DNA of 64,000 nt from DATJHM01 sp035493895 (GCA_035493895.1 DATJHM010000272.1:9888-73887), one strand, 5' to 3'. Positions 42,489-51,944 are shown, counted from the first letter of the stretch. Program-made: numbers and translations. Notes: generated from the sequence alone by a model not told the origin.

Positions 42489-44477
42489 GTGTCAATGCGT
42501 CTTTTAAAATTTCCTGATGAGCGAGAAACACGCTTGCTCTTTGTAAAGTGGCTTGTTGCGCTCTTGATCCCTGTGCTGGCCTTTACACTCTGGGATGGGG
42601 AATCCATTCTGAATAATACGCTCCTCACGCTGTTTACTGGATTCACGGTGGAAGGCGTGACGACGATTGGCTTTGTCCTCTCTACTGTGTTTGTGCTGAT
42701 TTTCTATGCTGTGACGTTCGCTCTGGCTGGCTATTTCCTGGCTGCTGATAGCGGGCGTCGCAGTATGATCGAGCTCTGGATTGATGTCGTCATCTTTACG
42801 CTGGTGCCCATGCTCCTGGTGATTCTCACGACGAGTCTGGTGGTTGGTCTGGCACTCTGTATTGTGGTCTGGCCTATCTATTTCTGGGTTCGCAAACGTG
42901 TGGTTGCCGCTCTGCATTATGCGCCTCCCGATCCTCTGGATGAGGTGATGGAACTCTCCCCTGCGCAACAGGATGCGCTGAAGGATCGGGGACGCAGTGG
43001 GGGCTTCTGGTTTGGTACGGCGTTCTCGCTGATCTGGTTGGTGATTGATCTTGTCTATCTGTTCAGTGGGGGCCTGCCCACGCCTGTCTTGATTTTTGTT
43101 ATTCTCCGCACGATCCTCTTCCCGGTTTTTGGTCTGTTGCTTGGTCAACTCGGCGGTGAATTGGCATTACGCCGCACGCTTGGAGCCTTGCAAAAGAAGG
43201 CTGATGCAAAAGACAAAAATGCCCCTGCCGTGGATCTGGAGTCGGAAATTAAGTCGCTTTCTCCGACACGAGCACGTGAGGAAGTGAAAGAGCTGGTTCC
43301 CAATGACCAGCCGATGCGCAGTCGGGGCGCTCAACTGTTTTATCTGGCCCTCCTGGCAGCTTTTGTGTTGCTTTATCCTGCCCTGGACCCTCTTCTCTTT
43401 AGCTTCGGTACGGTTGGCCGTATCAGTGGTTTTGCTGATGCTGGCTATTATGTGATTCTCGCTCTGGGCCTGAATATTGTGGTCGGTTTTGCGGGCCTGC
43501 TCGATCTCGGGTATGTGGCGTTCTTCGCGATAGGTGCCTACACCTGGGCCCTGATCGGTTCAGGTCAGTTTACGGTTCTGACAGGCCTTCAGGTGAATCC
43601 GCAGGTCTGGCCCTGGCTCTTCTGGCCGGTGCTGATTCTCTCCGCCTGTGTTGCTGCTTTCTGGGGCGTGCTGCTTGGTATTCCTACCCTGCGTTTACGC
43701 GGTGACTATCTGGCGATTGTGACGCTGGGCTTTGGTGAAATTATCCCGATCATTTTCTTGCAAATGGATAAATATACCAACGGTACGAATGGCGTGGTCG
43801 GCATCTTTTCTCCTCATTTCCCTGGCATCAATTGGACAACCTTTACTCCTGTCCCTTACTACTATCTGATCCTCGCCCTGATCGTTTTGCTGATCTTCAT
43901 CAATCTCCGCCTGCGTGACTCACGCCTTGGTCGTGCCTGGATCGCTATTCGTGAGGATGAGATTGCCGCTGCATCCTCTGGCATTAATCTGGCGAATACC
44001 AAGCTGTTTGCCTTTGGCGCGGGCGCTTTCTTCTCGGGGATTGCGGGCGCTTATCATGCTGCAAAGGTGGGTAATGTCACTCCCGATGCCTTCAGTTATA
44101 ACGACTCGATTATCTATCTGGCAATGGTCGTTATTGGTGGCCTGGGCAGTATTCCCGGCGTGATTGTTGGCGCTCTTGTCGTCTATGCTGTCAATCAGCT
44201 CATTCTGGCTCAGCTCGATACGATGGCTGCCGATCCTTCTTCCGTTCTCCATATTGTCAAAGTACTTGCACCAACGTTTACGTTCGATAGTATTCGCAAT
44301 TTGATCTTTGGCACAATCCTGGTGACTGTAATGCTGTTCCGTCCCGAAGGCCTGATCCCCAGCGCACGCCGCAGACGCGAACTCCATCATGTGGATCAGG
44401 GGCAAGATGTCGAGGTTGGCTCGCTGGATGTTCCTCCTGGAACACCAGGGTTTGAGTCCGAAATTCGCGTTGAGTAA
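42489..44477 (+). CDS. livM: LivM-type permease with a large N-terminal membrane extension
   Basis: A 662-residue permease. The C-terminal part (about 275-640) is a normal LivM: GLNIVVGFAGLLDLGYVAFF, LRGDYLAIVTLGFGEIIPII, the EAA-like loop with DSRLGRAWIAIREDEIAA, and the late VIGGLGSIPGVIVGA. The N-terminal 270 residues are extra: about five or six transmembrane helices, then a charged segment (KKADAKDKNAPAVDLESE) before a new membrane span. E. coli LivM is about 425 residues and many relatives are shorter, so the added part is unusual. GAGGTGG precedes the GTG at 42489, the likely start; the ATG at 42495 is an alternative. livG begins 30 bases after the stop. Confidence 0.9.
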   Translation: MSMRLLKFPDERETRLLFVKWLVALLIPVLAFTLWDGESILNNTLLTLFTGFTVEGVTTIGFVLSTVFVLIFYAVTFALAGYFLAADSGRRSMIELWIDVVIFTLVPMLLVILTTSLVVGLALCIVVWPIYFWVRKRVVAALHYAPPDPLDEVMELSPAQQDALKDRGRSGGFWFGTAFSLIWLVIDLVYLFSGGLPTPVLIFVILRTILFPVFGLLLGQLGGELALRRTLGALQKKADAKDKNAPAVDLESEIKSLSPTRAREEVKELVPNDQPMRSRGAQLFYLALLAAFVLLYPALDPLLFSFGTVGRISGFADAGYYVILALGLNIVVGFAGLLDLGYVAFFAIGAYTWALIGSGQFTVLTGLQVNPQVWPWLFWPVLILSACVAAFWGVLLGIPTLRLRGDYLAIVTLGFGEIIPIIFLQMDKYTNGTNGVVGIFSPHFPGINWTTFTPVPYYYLILALIVLLIFINLRLRDSRLGRAWIAIREDEIAAASSGINLANTKLFAFGAGAFFSGIAGAYHAAKVGNVTPDAFSYNDSIIYLAMVVIGGLGSIPGVIVGALVVYAVNQLILAQLDTMAADPSSVLHIVKVLAPTFTFDSIRNLIFGTILVTVMLFRPEGLIPSARRRRELHHVDQGQDVEVGSLDVPPGTPGFESEIRVE

Positions 44478-44507
44478 CCGCAGGGTGAAGTAGGAGTACA
44501 CGAACCA

Positions 44508-45368
44508 ATGAGTATTGAACATACTAGCTCTGGTAGCCCGGCCACCGGAGTCGTAACGGATGCTTTGCTGGATCTCAGCGTAGTAACCAAACAATTTGGC
44601 GGACTCGTCGCTGTCAAGGATGTCGATCTACAGATTCGGCCGCAAGAAATTGTCAGTGTGATTGGTCCAAATGGGGCTGGCAAAACAACCGTGTTTAATC
44701 TGATCACTGGCATCTATCGCCCTACCTTTGGCGATATTCGCCTGGAGGGCAAAACGCTGGTTGGCCTCTCTCCAGACCAGATTGTCAAGCGCGGCATTGC
44801 GCGCACGTTCCAGAATATTCGCCTGTTTAATAATATGACCGTGCTGGAAAATGTGCTGGTGGGGCAACATACGCAGTTGAAAGCAACGATCCTTGGTTCG
44901 CTTTTCAAGCCGCCAAGGGTGGTGCGTGAGGAGGCGCATGCCCGCGAGCGCGCACTGGAGCTGCTTGGTTTCTTCGGGACGGCTCTGCTCGAACGGCAGG
45001 AAGAGTATGTGATCAATCTGTCCTACGCCGATCGACGCCGGGTGGAGATTGCACGCGCGCTGGCTGCCAATCCCAAGGTGTTACTGCTGGATGAGCCAAC
45101 TGCGGGGATGAATGATACGGAGACGCTGGAGGCTGTGAAATATATTCGTCGCTTGCGCGATGAGCTGGGACTGACGATCCTGTTGATCGAGCATAAGCTC
45201 GCCGTGACGATGGGGATGTCGGACCGTATTGCGGTGCTGGATTATGGGCAAAAAATCGCTGAAGGGCTGCCAGAAGATATCCGCCGCAATCCCAAGGTGA
45301 TTGCGGCCTATCTGGGCACCGCGTCGTCAGAAGAGACATCAGAAGAAGCGACAAAATCTGTCGAATAG
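44508..45368 (+). CDS. livG: Branched-chain amino acid ABC transporter ATPase LivG
   Basis: A 286-residue ABC ATPase that drives transport with LivF. Walker A is GPNGAGKTTVF (about 53-63), the D-loop region follows LLLDEPTAGMND, and the signature is degenerate here: LSYADRRRVEIARAL replaces the usual LSGGQ, as is common in LivG-type proteins (YGDQRRLEIARAL). The typical GIARTFQNIRLFNNMTVLENV block follows Walker A. The N-terminal 25 residues are Ser/Thr-rich and probably disordered, and the C-terminus (about 267-286) is acidic and repetitive with SSEETSEEATKS. livF begins 71 bases later in the same transcript. Confidence 0.94.
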   Translation: MSIEHTSSGSPATGVVTDALLDLSVVTKQFGGLVAVKDVDLQIRPQEIVSVIGPNGAGKTTVFNLITGIYRPTFGDIRLEGKTLVGLSPDQIVKRGIARTFQNIRLFNNMTVLENVLVGQHTQLKATILGSLFKPPRVVREEAHARERALELLGFFGTALLERQEEYVINLSYADRRRVEIARALAANPKVLLLDEPTAGMNDTETLEAVKYIRRLRDELGLTILLIEHKLAVTMGMSDRIAVLDYGQKIAEGLPEDIRRNPKVIAAYLGTASSEETSEEATKSVE

Positions 45369-45439
45369 GGCTGGGCTTGTACGCGAGCGACCCCGGCGTA
45401 TCCCGGGATACTACAAATCTAACGAATACGAGGTTCGTC

Positions 45440-46147
45440 ATGTTACGACTGACAAATGTAAATACCTACTATGGTCCCAGCCATGTTCTACAAAATATCT
45501 CGCTCGAGGTCAATAAAGGCGAGATTGTCTGCCTGCTTGGCGCTAATGCCGCTGGGAAAACGACGACGATGAAGACGATCTTTGGGCTGGTTCGCGCGAA
45601 AAGCGGCTCGATCCAGTTTGAAGAGAAGCCGATTGAGAATACGCTAACCGGCGAAATTGTGAGCTCTGGTCTGGTCCTGGTGCCGGAGGCTCGTCGCATT
45701 TTTCCGCGTATGACGGTCATGGAGAATCTGGAGATGGGCGCTTTTACACGCAGGAACCGCGCCGAGATCAAAGCTGATCTGGATCATGTCTGCCAGATTT
45801 TCCCGCGCATTCAGGAACGCCTGAAGCAGGTGGCCGGTACGATGTCCGGAGGCGAGCAGCAGATGCTGGCTATGGGACGCGCTCTGATGTCGCGTCCGCG
45901 CATGATCTGTATGGATGAACCCTCTATGGGCCTCTCGCCTATTCTTGTGGAGATTGTCTTTAATACGATCCTGCGCATTCGCGATGAGGGGGTGACGATC
46001 TTCCTGGTAGAGCAGAATGCTTCGATGGCTCTCAAGCTCGCCGATCGTGGCTATGTCTTGCAAACGGGAAAGGTCGTTTTGAGCGATACTGCCAGCAATC
46101 TTTTAACGAATGATCTGGTACGTCAGGCGTATCTGGGTGGCGCCTGA
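45440..46147 (+). CDS. livF: Branched-chain amino acid ABC transporter ATPase LivF
   Basis: A 235-residue ABC ATPase, the second of the pair, closing the operon. Walker A is GANAAGKTTTM (about 36-46; Ala replaces Gly at one position), the signature is MSGGEQQMLAMGRALM, and Walker B is RMICMDEPSMGLSP. The C-terminal VFLVEQNASMALKLADRGYVL form is typical of LivF (read in pieces: FLVEQNASMALKLADR). The length of about 235 fits the family. ATG at 45440 is chosen; the frame is open 21 codons upstream but that part is not conserved and has no ribosome binding site. Confidence 0.94.
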   Translation: MLRLTNVNTYYGPSHVLQNISLEVNKGEIVCLLGANAAGKTTTMKTIFGLVRAKSGSIQFEEKPIENTLTGEIVSSGLVLVPEARRIFPRMTVMENLEMGAFTRRNRAEIKADLDHVCQIFPRIQERLKQVAGTMSGGEQQMLAMGRALMSRPRMICMDEPSMGLSPILVEIVFNTILRIRDEGVTIFLVEQNASMALKLADRGYVLQTGKVVLSDTASNLLTNDLVRQAYLGGA

Positions 46148-46211
46148 CCAATCTGTGCGGAGGATAGGCGACTTTGCCTTATCCTTCGCTCCGTTTGCTA
46201 GCGGGGAAAAT

Positions 46212-46424
46212 CTAGCGTTTGTCTAGCTGGCGATGCAACTCTTTGATGCGCTGGCTAATCTGGGAGAGCGTGGTTACACCCAACTCCTCCATATCTTCGC
46301 GCAGTGTCTCCAGACGTTCCAAAAGCTCCATCGTGTCATATTCTTCTTCAAGATCGTCTTCTTCAAAATCATCATCGTTCGCATGTGTCTGCATATTTTG
46401 CTTTTTTTGCTCTTGTTTGCTCAT
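46212..46424 (-). CDS. Small acidic coiled-coil protein
   Basis: A 70-residue protein not recognised as any family. It begins with a polar, Gln/Lys-rich stretch (KQEQKKQNMQT), then an acidic run (DDDFEEDDLEEEYDTM) and a heptad-like helix (ELLERLETLREDMEEL, then SQRIKELHRQLDKR) that probably forms a coiled coil. No signal peptide or membrane segment. A weak AGGAAG lies about 13 bases before the ATG at 46424. It converges on livF. An adaptor or scaffold role is a guess only. Confidence 0.55.
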   Translation of the reverse strand: MSKQEQKKQNMQTHANDDDFEEDDLEEEYDTMELLERLETLREDMEELGVTTLSQISQRIKELHRQLDKR

Positions 46425-46561
46425 CGAAATATCGTTTCTTCCTGTTGGAAAAAGTTTTTTCTTCTGACATATACGAGGTACTCGTCCTGTATTTTTCCAG
46501 TATACTCAAAACATTTCACTTGAGCAATGCTAATTATGCACATACGTAGACGGTAGAAGCT

Positions 46562-47668
46562 CTATTGTCCTCCACTGCTGACAAGCTCATCCACTTTGGC
46601 GGCTACATTGACTTCGATATCATCGTAGCCTTTGATTTTGTAGATGAATGTCGAAACGATCCAGCTGACCACAAAGATGCCGATGATGATCCCTCCCAGC
46701 ATGCCGAAGTCGAGATTGCCCAGATAGTCCCAGAGGCCGCCCGAGAGATTGAGCAAACCACCAACAATCGAGAAGATTTCGATGGTGCCGACGACCAGCG
46801 CGACGAGCACGGAGACGAGGGTGATGTTCAGGTTGTAATACAGTTTGCGAATCGGTTTGACGAATGCCCAGCCATACGCTCCTAGCATTAAAATCCCATC
46901 TGTGGTGTCGAGCAGACACATCCCGGCGGTGAAGAGCAATGGGAAGAGCAGGATGTAAAAGATGGGCAGTCCCTTGCCCGCCGTCGTTGCGGCCAGACCC
47001 AGGATACCAACCTCGGTTGCTGTGTCAAAGCCCAGCCCAAAAAGCAGGCCGACTGGATACATCTTCCAACTTCGATCTACCATTCTCAGTAAGGGACGGA
47101 AGAAGCGTCCCATGAGTCCCCGCTGATTCAAGAATTCGTCGATGCTCTGATCGTTGTATTCTTCTCCCCTCTGCACTTTACGAAATGTGCGGAAGATTTC
47201 CCAGAGTACCAGGAGGTTGATGGCGGCAATTAAATAGAGGAAAAGTGCCGAGACGCTTGTGCCGATGATCCCTCCAGCATTCTTGAGGGCAGGAATCTCC
47301 GTCTGAACGACGGTGGTTGCGATGGCAATGGCAATTGAGAGGAGGAAGACGATGGTTGAGTGTCCCAGCGAAAAGAAGAAGCCGACTGCGATGGGACGCT
47401 TGTTCTCCTGCATCAATTTGCGGGTGACGTTATCGATCGCGGAAATATGGTCGGCATCGACGGAATGCCGCAAGCCGAAGGTGTAGGCTAGCAGGGCCGT
47501 GCCCAGCAACGCCGGATAGCGGACTGAGAAGCCTGCAAAGGCTAATGCCCAGGCAAGAATATTAAAGCCGATGAGCAGTACATATATGCCGAAAATCTTG
47601 CGGCGAAGATCGGATGAGCTATCATTAAATACCTGCGAGAGGGCTGAGATACTGAAGTTGCTATTCAT
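46562..47668 (-). CDS. Nickel/cobalt permease (NiCoT family)
   Basis: A 368-residue integral membrane transporter of the NiCoT family (HoxN, NixA, NhlF). The family signature in the second membrane segment is RHSVDADHISAIDN (about 68-81), where His and Asp residues bind the metal; the later FGLGFDTATEVGIL motif is present too. About eight transmembrane segments are visible. It imports Ni2+, Co2+ or both; the choice cannot be read from sequence. ATG at 47668 is chosen for its TGGAGG; an upstream open frame of 48 codons is not conserved. No nickel enzyme (urease, hydrogenase) or cobalamin gene is in the window. A near-consensus promoter lies at 47784-47812. Confidence 0.92.
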   Translation of the reverse strand: MNSNFSISALSQVFNDSSSDLRRKIFGIYVLLIGFNILAWALAFAGFSVRYPALLGTALLAYTFGLRHSVDADHISAIDNVTRKLMQENKRPIAVGFFFSLGHSTIVFLLSIAIAIATTVVQTEIPALKNAGGIIGTSVSALFLYLIAAINLLVLWEIFRTFRKVQRGEEYNDQSIDEFLNQRGLMGRFFRPLLRMVDRSWKMYPVGLLFGLGFDTATEVGILGLAATTAGKGLPIFYILLFPLLFTAGMCLLDTTDGILMLGAYGWAFVKPIRKLYYNLNITLVSVLVALVVGTIEIFSIVGGLLNLSGGLWDYLGNLDFGMLGGIIIGIFVVSWIVSTFIYKIKGYDDIEVNVAAKVDELVSSGGQ

Positions 47669-47783
47669 GGAACCTCCAGAAAAATTCGCTTGACGACTGG
47701 CGCAATCTCCTGACGCGGAATAAAGACGAGCTTCTACAAAACGATGAAGGCTGCCTGGATGGCAGATGAGCTCCTCCAATAAC

Positions 47784-47812
47784 AGTATAATAGAAAAATT
47801 ACCTAATTGCAA
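47784..47812 (-). promoter_or_regulatory. Likely promoter of the NiCoT gene
   Basis: On the minus strand: TTGCAA (47807-47812), 17 bases, then TATACT (47784-47789). The AT-rich spacer with TTAGGTAATTTTT could be a metal-regulator site, but this is a guess. Confidence 0.5.
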
Positions 47813-47855
47813 ATAATTATCAAGTAGGATATTTTCTTGATAAGATTATCCCTTT

Positions 47856-47879
47856 GTAGCGGCGGTGTTTCTCTCCGCC
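47856..47879. repeat. Mini-palindrome, repeat family E
   Basis: GTAGCGGCGGTGTTTCTC followed by TCCGCC; it matches 16245-16268 almost exactly (GTAGCGGCGGGGTTTATC...) and folds as GGCGG/CCGCC. A related fragment with GTAGCGGCG and TTTATCTCC is at 26042-26065. Confidence 0.6.
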
Positions 47880-48015
47880 AAAGTTGGGTAAAGATGGTCT
47901 TGCGGGATGAAAATGGGCAATTAGACCCATGCGGCTATCTCCAATTTGGCTTATAATTTCCCATCGAGGAGAGAGAAGCCATGGGCACATGGTTACTTTT
48001 GTGGTGTTGTGTGCT

Positions 48016-49344
48016 TTAATACAAAAAAGAGGTGTTGGGGTTCTGATAGGTCCAGCCTGCCTGCGATATCGTATTCCCGCTGGCGACAAGGGTTGGCTGG
48101 CCCTGGGGCTGACCATTCTCTCCCAGCGCAATCGCATAGAGACCTTCACCGCCTGCCAGCTTCTGTCCCTGCCAGGATAAACGCTGGTGGGTAAGAAAAA
48201 GGAAATGGCGGCTATCACTGGCCCAGAGGCTATTCGGTACCGGTTGCAGTAGCGTATTGGCTGCCACTTGCTCACTGGTTTCCGCACGCGCAGTCTGCTG
48301 ACCATCACTCAGCAGTACATGATCCTGTCGCGCTTGTGGTTGTACCAGATGCAGGGTGTGTGGACCATCCAGCAGGAGAAAGCGGCTATCGGGCGACCAG
48401 TAGGGGACGCTCCCCTGTTCAGCCTGGACGGTATAGCTGCTTTTATCTCGTAGGGAAAAGATGGTGAAGTCGCTGCCTGTGCTATAAAGGATCATCTGTC
48501 CATTGGGAGACCAGGCGAATTGCGTACAGGCACAGCTGAAGAGCGGCGTGGTCTGTCCATTCTGTTGCCGCAAGAGAAGCTGGAGCGGGGCGCTCGTGCT
48601 GGCTGTTTCCCCGTTTGAAGCGACGGCATACAGTAGCGCACCCTGAGATGGACCCGGTTGCCAGAGTACGCGTTCAAGTGTTGCAGGCAAAGGATGCCCG
48701 CTCAATGGGGCACGCGTCAGGTCCTGCTGATTTGTCCCGGCCAGCGTTGTGCTGATGATGCCATGGCTAGAAGATCCCGCAAGACGTTGATTATTCTCCT
48801 CGACCGAGGGCAAGGAGGCGAGCGGCGGCAAACTTTTAGCGGCAATGCCCGCAGGCTGATCGTTTTGCGCGACCCACCAGGTCACATCCTCCTGGCTGGC
48901 GGGGTGGCTCGGTCCCCACTGGCGATACAGTAGATGCGTGCCATTGCTGATCCAGAAAGGATTGCTATAATATACCTGGGGACTGGAGAGGGCAATGCTG
49001 ATAGGCGTTCCTCCATCGACACCGAAGGTATTGACGGTACTGGGAACATCTGCAATCTGGCCAGTCACTGGCTGGGCAGGCAGGTTTTTGGCCGCGCTGC
49101 TGGTGGCAAAGGTGGTATCAAGCTGACGAAATGCGATCAGGCGATGGTCCGGTGACCAGCTGTAGCCTACGACCGGTTCTCCTCCCGAGACAATCGCAAA
49201 GGCATTGGCTCCACTGGGATCGATGGTCCAGAGCTGACCTGCTCGCAGAAAGGCTATGATATTTCCCCCTGTATGTCCAGGGCTGCAAGCAGCAATGCTC
49301 AACAGGAGAAGTGTCAGGATCAACACACTATGTCGCTGTCTCAT
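48016..49344 (-). CDS. TolB/WD40-like beta-propeller lipoprotein
   Basis: A 442-residue exported lipoprotein; the signal ends LLSIAACSPG with Cys20. The remainder is a repeated propeller of TolB/WD40-like type: units such as GQLWTIDPSGANAF, YSWSPDHRLIAFRQL, FAWSPNGQMILYST and YWSPDSRFLLLDG show the WSPDG-x-x-L pattern. Such proteins are often scaffolds or sensors at the cell surface. ATG at 49344 is chosen as it sets a normal signal peptide; the frame is open 44 codons upstream, with no signal-like start there. It is divergent from the KdpD-like kinase gene, with about 195 bases between them. A role in sensing is possible but unproven. Confidence 0.8.
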   Translation of the reverse strand: MRQRHSVLILTLLLLSIAACSPGHTGGNIIAFLRAGQLWTIDPSGANAFAIVSGGEPVVGYSWSPDHRLIAFRQLDTTFATSSAAKNLPAQPVTGQIADVPSTVNTFGVDGGTPISIALSSPQVYYSNPFWISNGTHLLYRQWGPSHPASQEDVTWWVAQNDQPAGIAAKSLPPLASLPSVEENNQRLAGSSSHGIISTTLAGTNQQDLTRAPLSGHPLPATLERVLWQPGPSQGALLYAVASNGETASTSAPLQLLLRQQNGQTTPLFSCACTQFAWSPNGQMILYSTGSDFTIFSLRDKSSYTVQAEQGSVPYWSPDSRFLLLDGPHTLHLVQPQARQDHVLLSDGQQTARAETSEQVAANTLLQPVPNSLWASDSRHFLFLTHQRLSWQGQKLAGGEGLYAIALGENGQPQGQPTLVASGNTISQAGWTYQNPNTSFLY

Positions 49345-49539
49345 ACGCAGAGTATAGCCCTTGCAGCCTTCGCTGGTCAAGTAGCAATGCTTGCTGCTTG
49401 CTTCTGCTGTACTTGTCATAAACTCTGTGATATGCTCTTTGGCGAAGAGAGGCGTTCTCTTCTTTGAGCGGAGCATAGAACCGTATTTTCCAGGGAAACA
49501 AAGGCGACTACTGTGATAAAAACATTTTTCAGGAGTAGT

Positions 49540-51198
49540 ATGAGGAGTGAGGAAAGAGGATGGTTGGGTTACGTCGTTGATACCATTCTGGCCGTGGCTG
49601 GCTCCTTGTTTGCGACCGCATGTATTGACCTCTTTCGCTTATATCCTAAAATACCCAATATCATGTTTCTTCCACTTCTGGTCGTCCTGGCGCTGGCAGT
49701 GACACGAGGGAGATATGCCGCGATTCTTGCTTCATTCATCTCTGTGATTACGTTTGACTATTTCCTGGTGCCACCAATTTATCTTTTTACGGTCAGTAAC
49801 CAGGATGAATGGTTCGCCCTCTTCATTTTCCTGGTGACGGCGGTCATCACCGGTCAACTCGCATCGGCCTATAAACGGCGGGCGGAACTGGCAAGTCAGC
49901 GTGAGAATGAGACGCGTGTGCTGTATGAAATGTTGCGCGCTACGGCAACGACGATGAAGCTGGAGCAGCAGCTCAGTGTTGTTGCCAGAGCGCTGGTGGA
50001 CAATTTCGCGTTTGCCGGTGTGCAAGATTGTGCGATTCTCCTGCCAGATGAGCATGGGAAGCTCCAATTGTGTGCTGATCCTCTGCAGTCTGCCGAACAG
50101 ACTCCGGTATTATCGGCCGATGAGGAGAAAACGCTGGCGACCGTGATCACACAGGGCAAGGTGATCGATGTCCATGCCGATCCAGATAGTACGACCGATC
50201 ATCTGGCTCCCCACTGGTTTCGGCGTTCTGTGACCGGTGAGGGAAGCGAACGTGAGTATGTCCGTTTGATCCCGTTGCAGCTTGGCTCACGCAACATTGG
50301 TGTGGTGCGTTTGTTGATGACACAGACCAGCAGCAAGCATGTGAGTTTTGAGCGCAGTCAGAGTCTGGAGCGTGACCGCACGAATGGTCGTACGACGTTC
50401 TTCTGGACTTTTTTGGATCAGGCTACTGTTATTATTGAAAGAGCTCGTTTGCGCCGAGAGGCCCTGGACGTCGAACTGTTGCGTCGTACCGATGCGTTGC
50501 GTTCTGCTTTGATCTCCTCCGTCTCACACGATCTGCGCACCCCTCTCTCTTCTATTAAAGCGGCTGCTAGCAGCCTGCTTCAGGAAGATGTACAATGGTC
50601 CGAAGATGAACGCCGCAGCTTTGCTCTGGCCATTGAGCGTGAGGCAGATCGCTTGAATCGTCTGGTTGGTAATCTCCTTGATATGTCGCGCATCGAGGGT
50701 GGTGCGCTCAAGCCTGAAAAAGAGTGGTATCCTATCGATGAGCTCATTCATGATGTGCTGGGACACATGCAATTTCTCTTGCATGATCGGGAGGTCAAGA
50801 CGGATATCGCCGAGGATCTGCCTCCGGTTGAGCTGGATTACTTGCAAATAGATCAGGTATTGACGAACCTCCTGGAGAATGCGGCACGCTATACCGCACT
50901 TGCATCACCGATTGAGGTCTCGGCGCGCGTGAAGGGCCACTCTATGCTGGTTCAGATCGCTGACCACGGACCGGGTATTCCAACGAAGGATCTTGAACGT
51001 ATCTTTGATAAATTTTATCGCGTATCGCGAACAAGCAGTGGCAATAGCGGCGTACGTGGCTCAGGGCTTGGCCTGGCTGTATGCCGTGGTCTGGTTGAGG
51101 CACATGGTGGACAGATCTGGGCGGAGAATAGACCTGAAGGGGGAGCGATCTTTCAATTTACTTTACCTTTAGGGGAGGCAAAAAGAGAACAAATATGA
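49540..51198 (+). CDS. KdpD-like sensor histidine kinase (no KdpD N-terminal domain)
   Basis: A 552-residue membrane kinase. The N-terminal part (about 10-110) has the four membrane spans of the DUF4118 module found in KdpD. A GAF domain follows (about 130-280), then HisKA with His330 in ISSVSHDLRTPLSS, and HATPase with LTNLLENAARYT, DHGPGIP and GSGLGLAV. The long cytoplasmic KdpD and USP domains of classical KdpD (about 360 residues) are missing, so c-di-AMP or K+ input through them is not possible here. ATG at 49540 follows AGGAG with short spacing; an in-frame GTG at 49513 is less likely. The gene overlaps its regulator by four bases (ATGA). It is next to two APC-type transporters, one KimA-like. 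Confidence 0.85.
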   Translation: MRSEERGWLGYVVDTILAVAGSLFATACIDLFRLYPKIPNIMFLPLLVVLALAVTRGRYAAILASFISVITFDYFLVPPIYLFTVSNQDEWFALFIFLVTAVITGQLASAYKRRAELASQRENETRVLYEMLRATATTMKLEQQLSVVARALVDNFAFAGVQDCAILLPDEHGKLQLCADPLQSAEQTPVLSADEEKTLATVITQGKVIDVHADPDSTTDHLAPHWFRRSVTGEGSEREYVRLIPLQLGSRNIGVVRLLMTQTSSKHVSFERSQSLERDRTNGRTTFFWTFLDQATVIIERARLRREALDVELLRRTDALRSALISSVSHDLRTPLSSIKAAASSLLQEDVQWSEDERRSFALAIEREADRLNRLVGNLLDMSRIEGGALKPEKEWYPIDELIHDVLGHMQFLLHDREVKTDIAEDLPPVELDYLQIDQVLTNLLENAARYTALASPIEVSARVKGHSMLVQIADHGPGIPTKDLERIFDKFYRVSRTSSGNSGVRGSGLGLAVCRGLVEAHGGQIWAENRPEGGAIFQFTLPLGEAKREQI

Positions 51199-51893
51199 GT
51201 AAGAGTGGTGCTCGCATCCTGGTGGTGGATGATGAAATTGAGATCATGCGCGCGCTCCAACGGAGTTTAACCGCGCATGGCTATGAAGCGTTTACGGCAA
51301 GCAATGGTGAAGATGCGCTTGAGGCTATTGGGCAACATCGACCTGATCTGATGTTGCTTGACCTCGGGCTGCCTGGCATGAGCGGCCTGGAGGTCTGCAA
51401 GCAGGTTCGCGCTCAATCCAGCCTGCCGATTATCGTTTTATCGGTGAAAGATACTGAGCGCGACAAAGTATTAGCTCTGGACCTGGGGGCGGACGACTAT
51501 GTTTCCAAACCTTTTAGCGTCAACGAAGTTCTGGCGCGTGTGCGTGTGGCATTGCGCCATTCCGCGCAGGTGCATGCGGGCACCGAGCCGATTTTCAGTG
51601 CTGGCCCCTTGCGCGTCGATTTCTCGCAGCGTCTGGTGACGGTCAATAATCAGGAGGCCCGTCTGACTCCCACTGAGTATGATCTGCTCAAGGCATTGAT
51701 CAAAAATAGTGGGAAGATTATGACGAGACAGATGCTGCTCTCGCAGGTCTGGGGGACTGGCTATGGTACGGAGGCCCATTACTTGCACGTCTATATTGGA
51801 CAGTTGCGTCGTAAGATTGAGCCCGATCCCACCCATCCACGCTTTATCCTCACCGTTTCGGGTGTAGGCTATCGTTTCAATGGCGAAGAATAA
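51195..51893 (+). CDS. KdpE-like response regulator
   Basis: A 232-residue OmpR/PhoB-family regulator. The receiver has Asp12-Asp13 and phospho-acceptor Asp56 in LMLLDLGLPG, with Lys in YVSKPFSVNE. The winged-helix domain (about 130-228) has ARLTPTEYDLLKALIKN and the end motif LRRKIEPDPTHPRF and ILTVSGVGYRF, close to KdpE. It overlaps the kinase gene by four bases. No kdpFABC operon is in the window; targets may instead be the adjacent transporters. Transcription is stopped just behind it by the hairpin at 51899-51926. Confidence 0.92.
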   Translation: MSKSGARILVVDDEIEIMRALQRSLTAHGYEAFTASNGEDALEAIGQHRPDLMLLDLGLPGMSGLEVCKQVRAQSSLPIIVLSVKDTERDKVLALDLGADDYVSKPFSVNEVLARVRVALRHSAQVHAGTEPIFSAGPLRVDFSQRLVTVNNQEARLTPTEYDLLKALIKNSGKIMTRQMLLSQVWGTGYGTEAHYLHVYIGQLRRKIEPDPTHPRFILTVSGVGYRFNGEE

Positions 51894-51898
51894 TCAGA

Positions 51899-51926
51899 AA
51901 CGCGCAAAGAGTTTTTCTTGCGCGTT
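51899..51926. terminator. Hairpin between the regulator and the APC transporter
   Basis: AACGCGCAA (51899-51907) pairs with TTGCGCGTT (51918-51926) around a T-rich loop, six bases after the regulator stop; the two genes converge here. A bidirectional stop is likely although the T-tract is in the loop. Confidence 0.7.
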
Positions 51927-51944
51927 CCTGCCGGAAGCTGCGCT

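Larger units (their letters stand above)
47669..48015. other. Intergenic region upstream of the NiCoT gene
   Basis: 347 bases with the promoter for the NiCoT gene, a short palindromic repeat (47856-47879) and the end of the next minus-strand gene region. No other gene is seen. Confidence 0.5.
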
